6,527 nucleotides of DNA from JAQVSH01 sp964349835 (GTDB lineage: Bacteria; Bacteroidota; Bacteroidia; Bacteroidales; UBA4181): positions 1-6,527 of the forward strand of contig CAYGID010000112.1 of assembly GCA_964349835.1 (NCBI GenBank). Reading direction: 5' to 3'. Shown here piece by piece: positions 6,172 through 6,527 of the stretch. A program made the position numbers and the translations under genes. The stretch's first letter is position 1. Every line of letters begins with the position of its first letter. The notes under the pieces are model-generated. The model was not told the origin of the DNA. It saw only the letters and a list, made by a program, of their open reading frames with translations, and searched no databases.

Positions 6172-6242
6172 TGCGCTACGCGCAAATGGTTAATGGTTAA
6201 TGGTTAACGGTCAATGAGCTGACGCGCAAAGCGCAGCATTAG
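6151..6242. repeat. GC-rich palindromic repeat cluster flanking a heptamer tandem array
   Basis: The left part holds the palindrome AGCGCA-A-TGCGCT (6157-6169) and two tandem copies of AATGCGCT (6162-6169, 6170-6177). The right part, GCGCAAAGCGCAGCATTAG up to 6242, is an imperfect inverse of the left: CTAATGCGCT (6168-6177) reads back as AGCGCATTAG and matches AGCGCAGCATTAG (6230-6242) with a 3-base insertion. Between the arms lies the heptamer array. The left arm overlaps the end of the membrane-protein gene and includes its stop codon. It resembles REP-like intergenic repeats, but no transposase is present. Confidence 0.6.
6186..6213 (+). repeat. Tandem heptamer repeat ATGGTTA x3 plus a degenerate fourth copy
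   Basis: ATGGTTA occurs at 6186-6192, 6193-6199 and 6200-6206, followed by ACGGTCA (6207-6213, two changes) and then ATG. Period 7, four units. It lies between the inverted GC-rich arms in the gap between two convergent genes. Confidence 0.92.
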
Positions 6243-6244
6243 AG

Positions 6245-6265
6245 CACTGCTACACTGTTCCACTG
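6245..6265 (+). repeat. CACTG triplet repeated with an 8-base period
   Basis: CACTG occurs at 6245-6249, 6253-6257 and 6261-6265, exactly 8 bases apart, directly after the palindromic cluster. It may be a decayed tandem array or chance. Beyond it, 6266-6328 shows nothing I can name. Confidence 0.4.
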
Positions 6266-6328
6266 ACATACCTGCTAATTCCAAAAAAGTAAGGCAGCGG
6301 TTTTCATTTCAGTAAGGGTCGTTTCGGA

Positions 6329-6526
6329 TTAGTAAAGCGGGTTGTTCTCTTTCACTTTGTAGAATATCAGTATCGGATTATCATCCTCTTTGAGCTTGGA
6401 AAGCAGTTGAAGGAGTTCGGGGTCGTAGGTGTTATTCCCGGGACTTCGTTTTATTCTCTCAGCAATCTCATTGGGCCACAATATGGATACAAACAGATCC
6501 TTGTAAGTAGTTAAGGGATTAATAAA
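6329..6526 (-). CDS. C-terminal end of a minus-strand gene, probably a 6-bladed beta-propeller protein
   Basis: Reading leftward from the right edge, one frame stays open for 65 codons to TAA (6331-6329); the other two minus frames stop within the first few codons. The peptide contains YKDLFVSILWPNEIAERIKR, then DPELLQLLSKLKEDDNP and ILIFYKVKENNPLY at the end. The pattern of a helix followed by LKEDDNP and a closing strand of the form ILxxYKxK is, from memory, typical of the C-terminus of Bacteroidales 6-bladed beta-propeller (BF3164/DUF5128-like) proteins, which are often lipoproteins. The start and most of the gene lie beyond the window. It is convergent with the membrane-protein gene, with the repeat cluster between them. 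The reading frame is clear; the family is a tentative match. Confidence 0.65.
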   Translation of the reverse strand, partial: FINPLTTYKDLFVSILWPNEIAERIKRSPGNNTYDPELLQLLSKLKEDDNPILIFYKVKENNPLY

Positions 6527-6527
6527 A

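Overview
The window looks like chromosomal DNA of a member of the Bacteroidota, most likely of the order Bacteroidales. The grounds are promoter-like TAnnTTTG elements, A-rich rather than Shine-Dalgarno leaders, signal peptides ending in FAQ, a Tat-exported Gfo/Idh/MocA oxidoreductase beside a DUF1080 lipoprotein, and a right-edge protein tail typical of Bacteroidales 6-bladed beta-propeller proteins. This assignment is inference from style and gene content; no marker gene is present.

Layout. (1) Positions 2-1665 hold the 3' end of nfnA and a complete nfnB (also annotated gltA), the two subunits of an NADH-dependent reduced ferredoxin:NADP+ oxidoreductase. (2) Only 17 bases later, 1683-2738 encodes an exported SMP-30/gluconolactonase-family beta-propeller with an oddly long N-terminus. 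(3) A 152-base intergenic region with a promoter candidate and repeated TTGCA-type motifs leads to 2891-4366, a Tat-exported Gfo/Idh/MocA oxidoreductase. It is closed by a strong terminator at 4371-4409. (4) A separate promoter candidate then drives 4488-5240, a DUF1080 (3-keto-disaccharide hydrolase-like) lipoprotein, also closed by a strong hairpin terminator. (5) A 229-base gap with a long imperfect hairpin precedes an unrecognised polytopic membrane protein at 5473-6171. (6) Its last codons run into a GC-rich repeat cluster with a heptamer tandem repeat. (7) On the minus strand, 6329-6526 is the C-terminal end of a gene that enters from the right and converges on the membrane protein gene.

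Functional reading. The most interesting part is 1683-5240: three carbohydrate-active proteins, each with its own export signal (Sec, Tat, lipoprotein). Gfo/Idh oxidoreductases plus DUF1080 proteins carry out the oxidise-at-C3 then eliminate/hydrolyse route of glycoside cleavage in other bacteria. Exported Gfo-type enzymes paired with gluconolactonases carry out sugar-to-lactone oxidation. The window fits either chemistry, outside the cytoplasm, and the sequence alone does not choose. A near-identical 14-base motif upstream of both the oxidoreductase and the DUF1080 gene suggests they share control although a terminator separates them.
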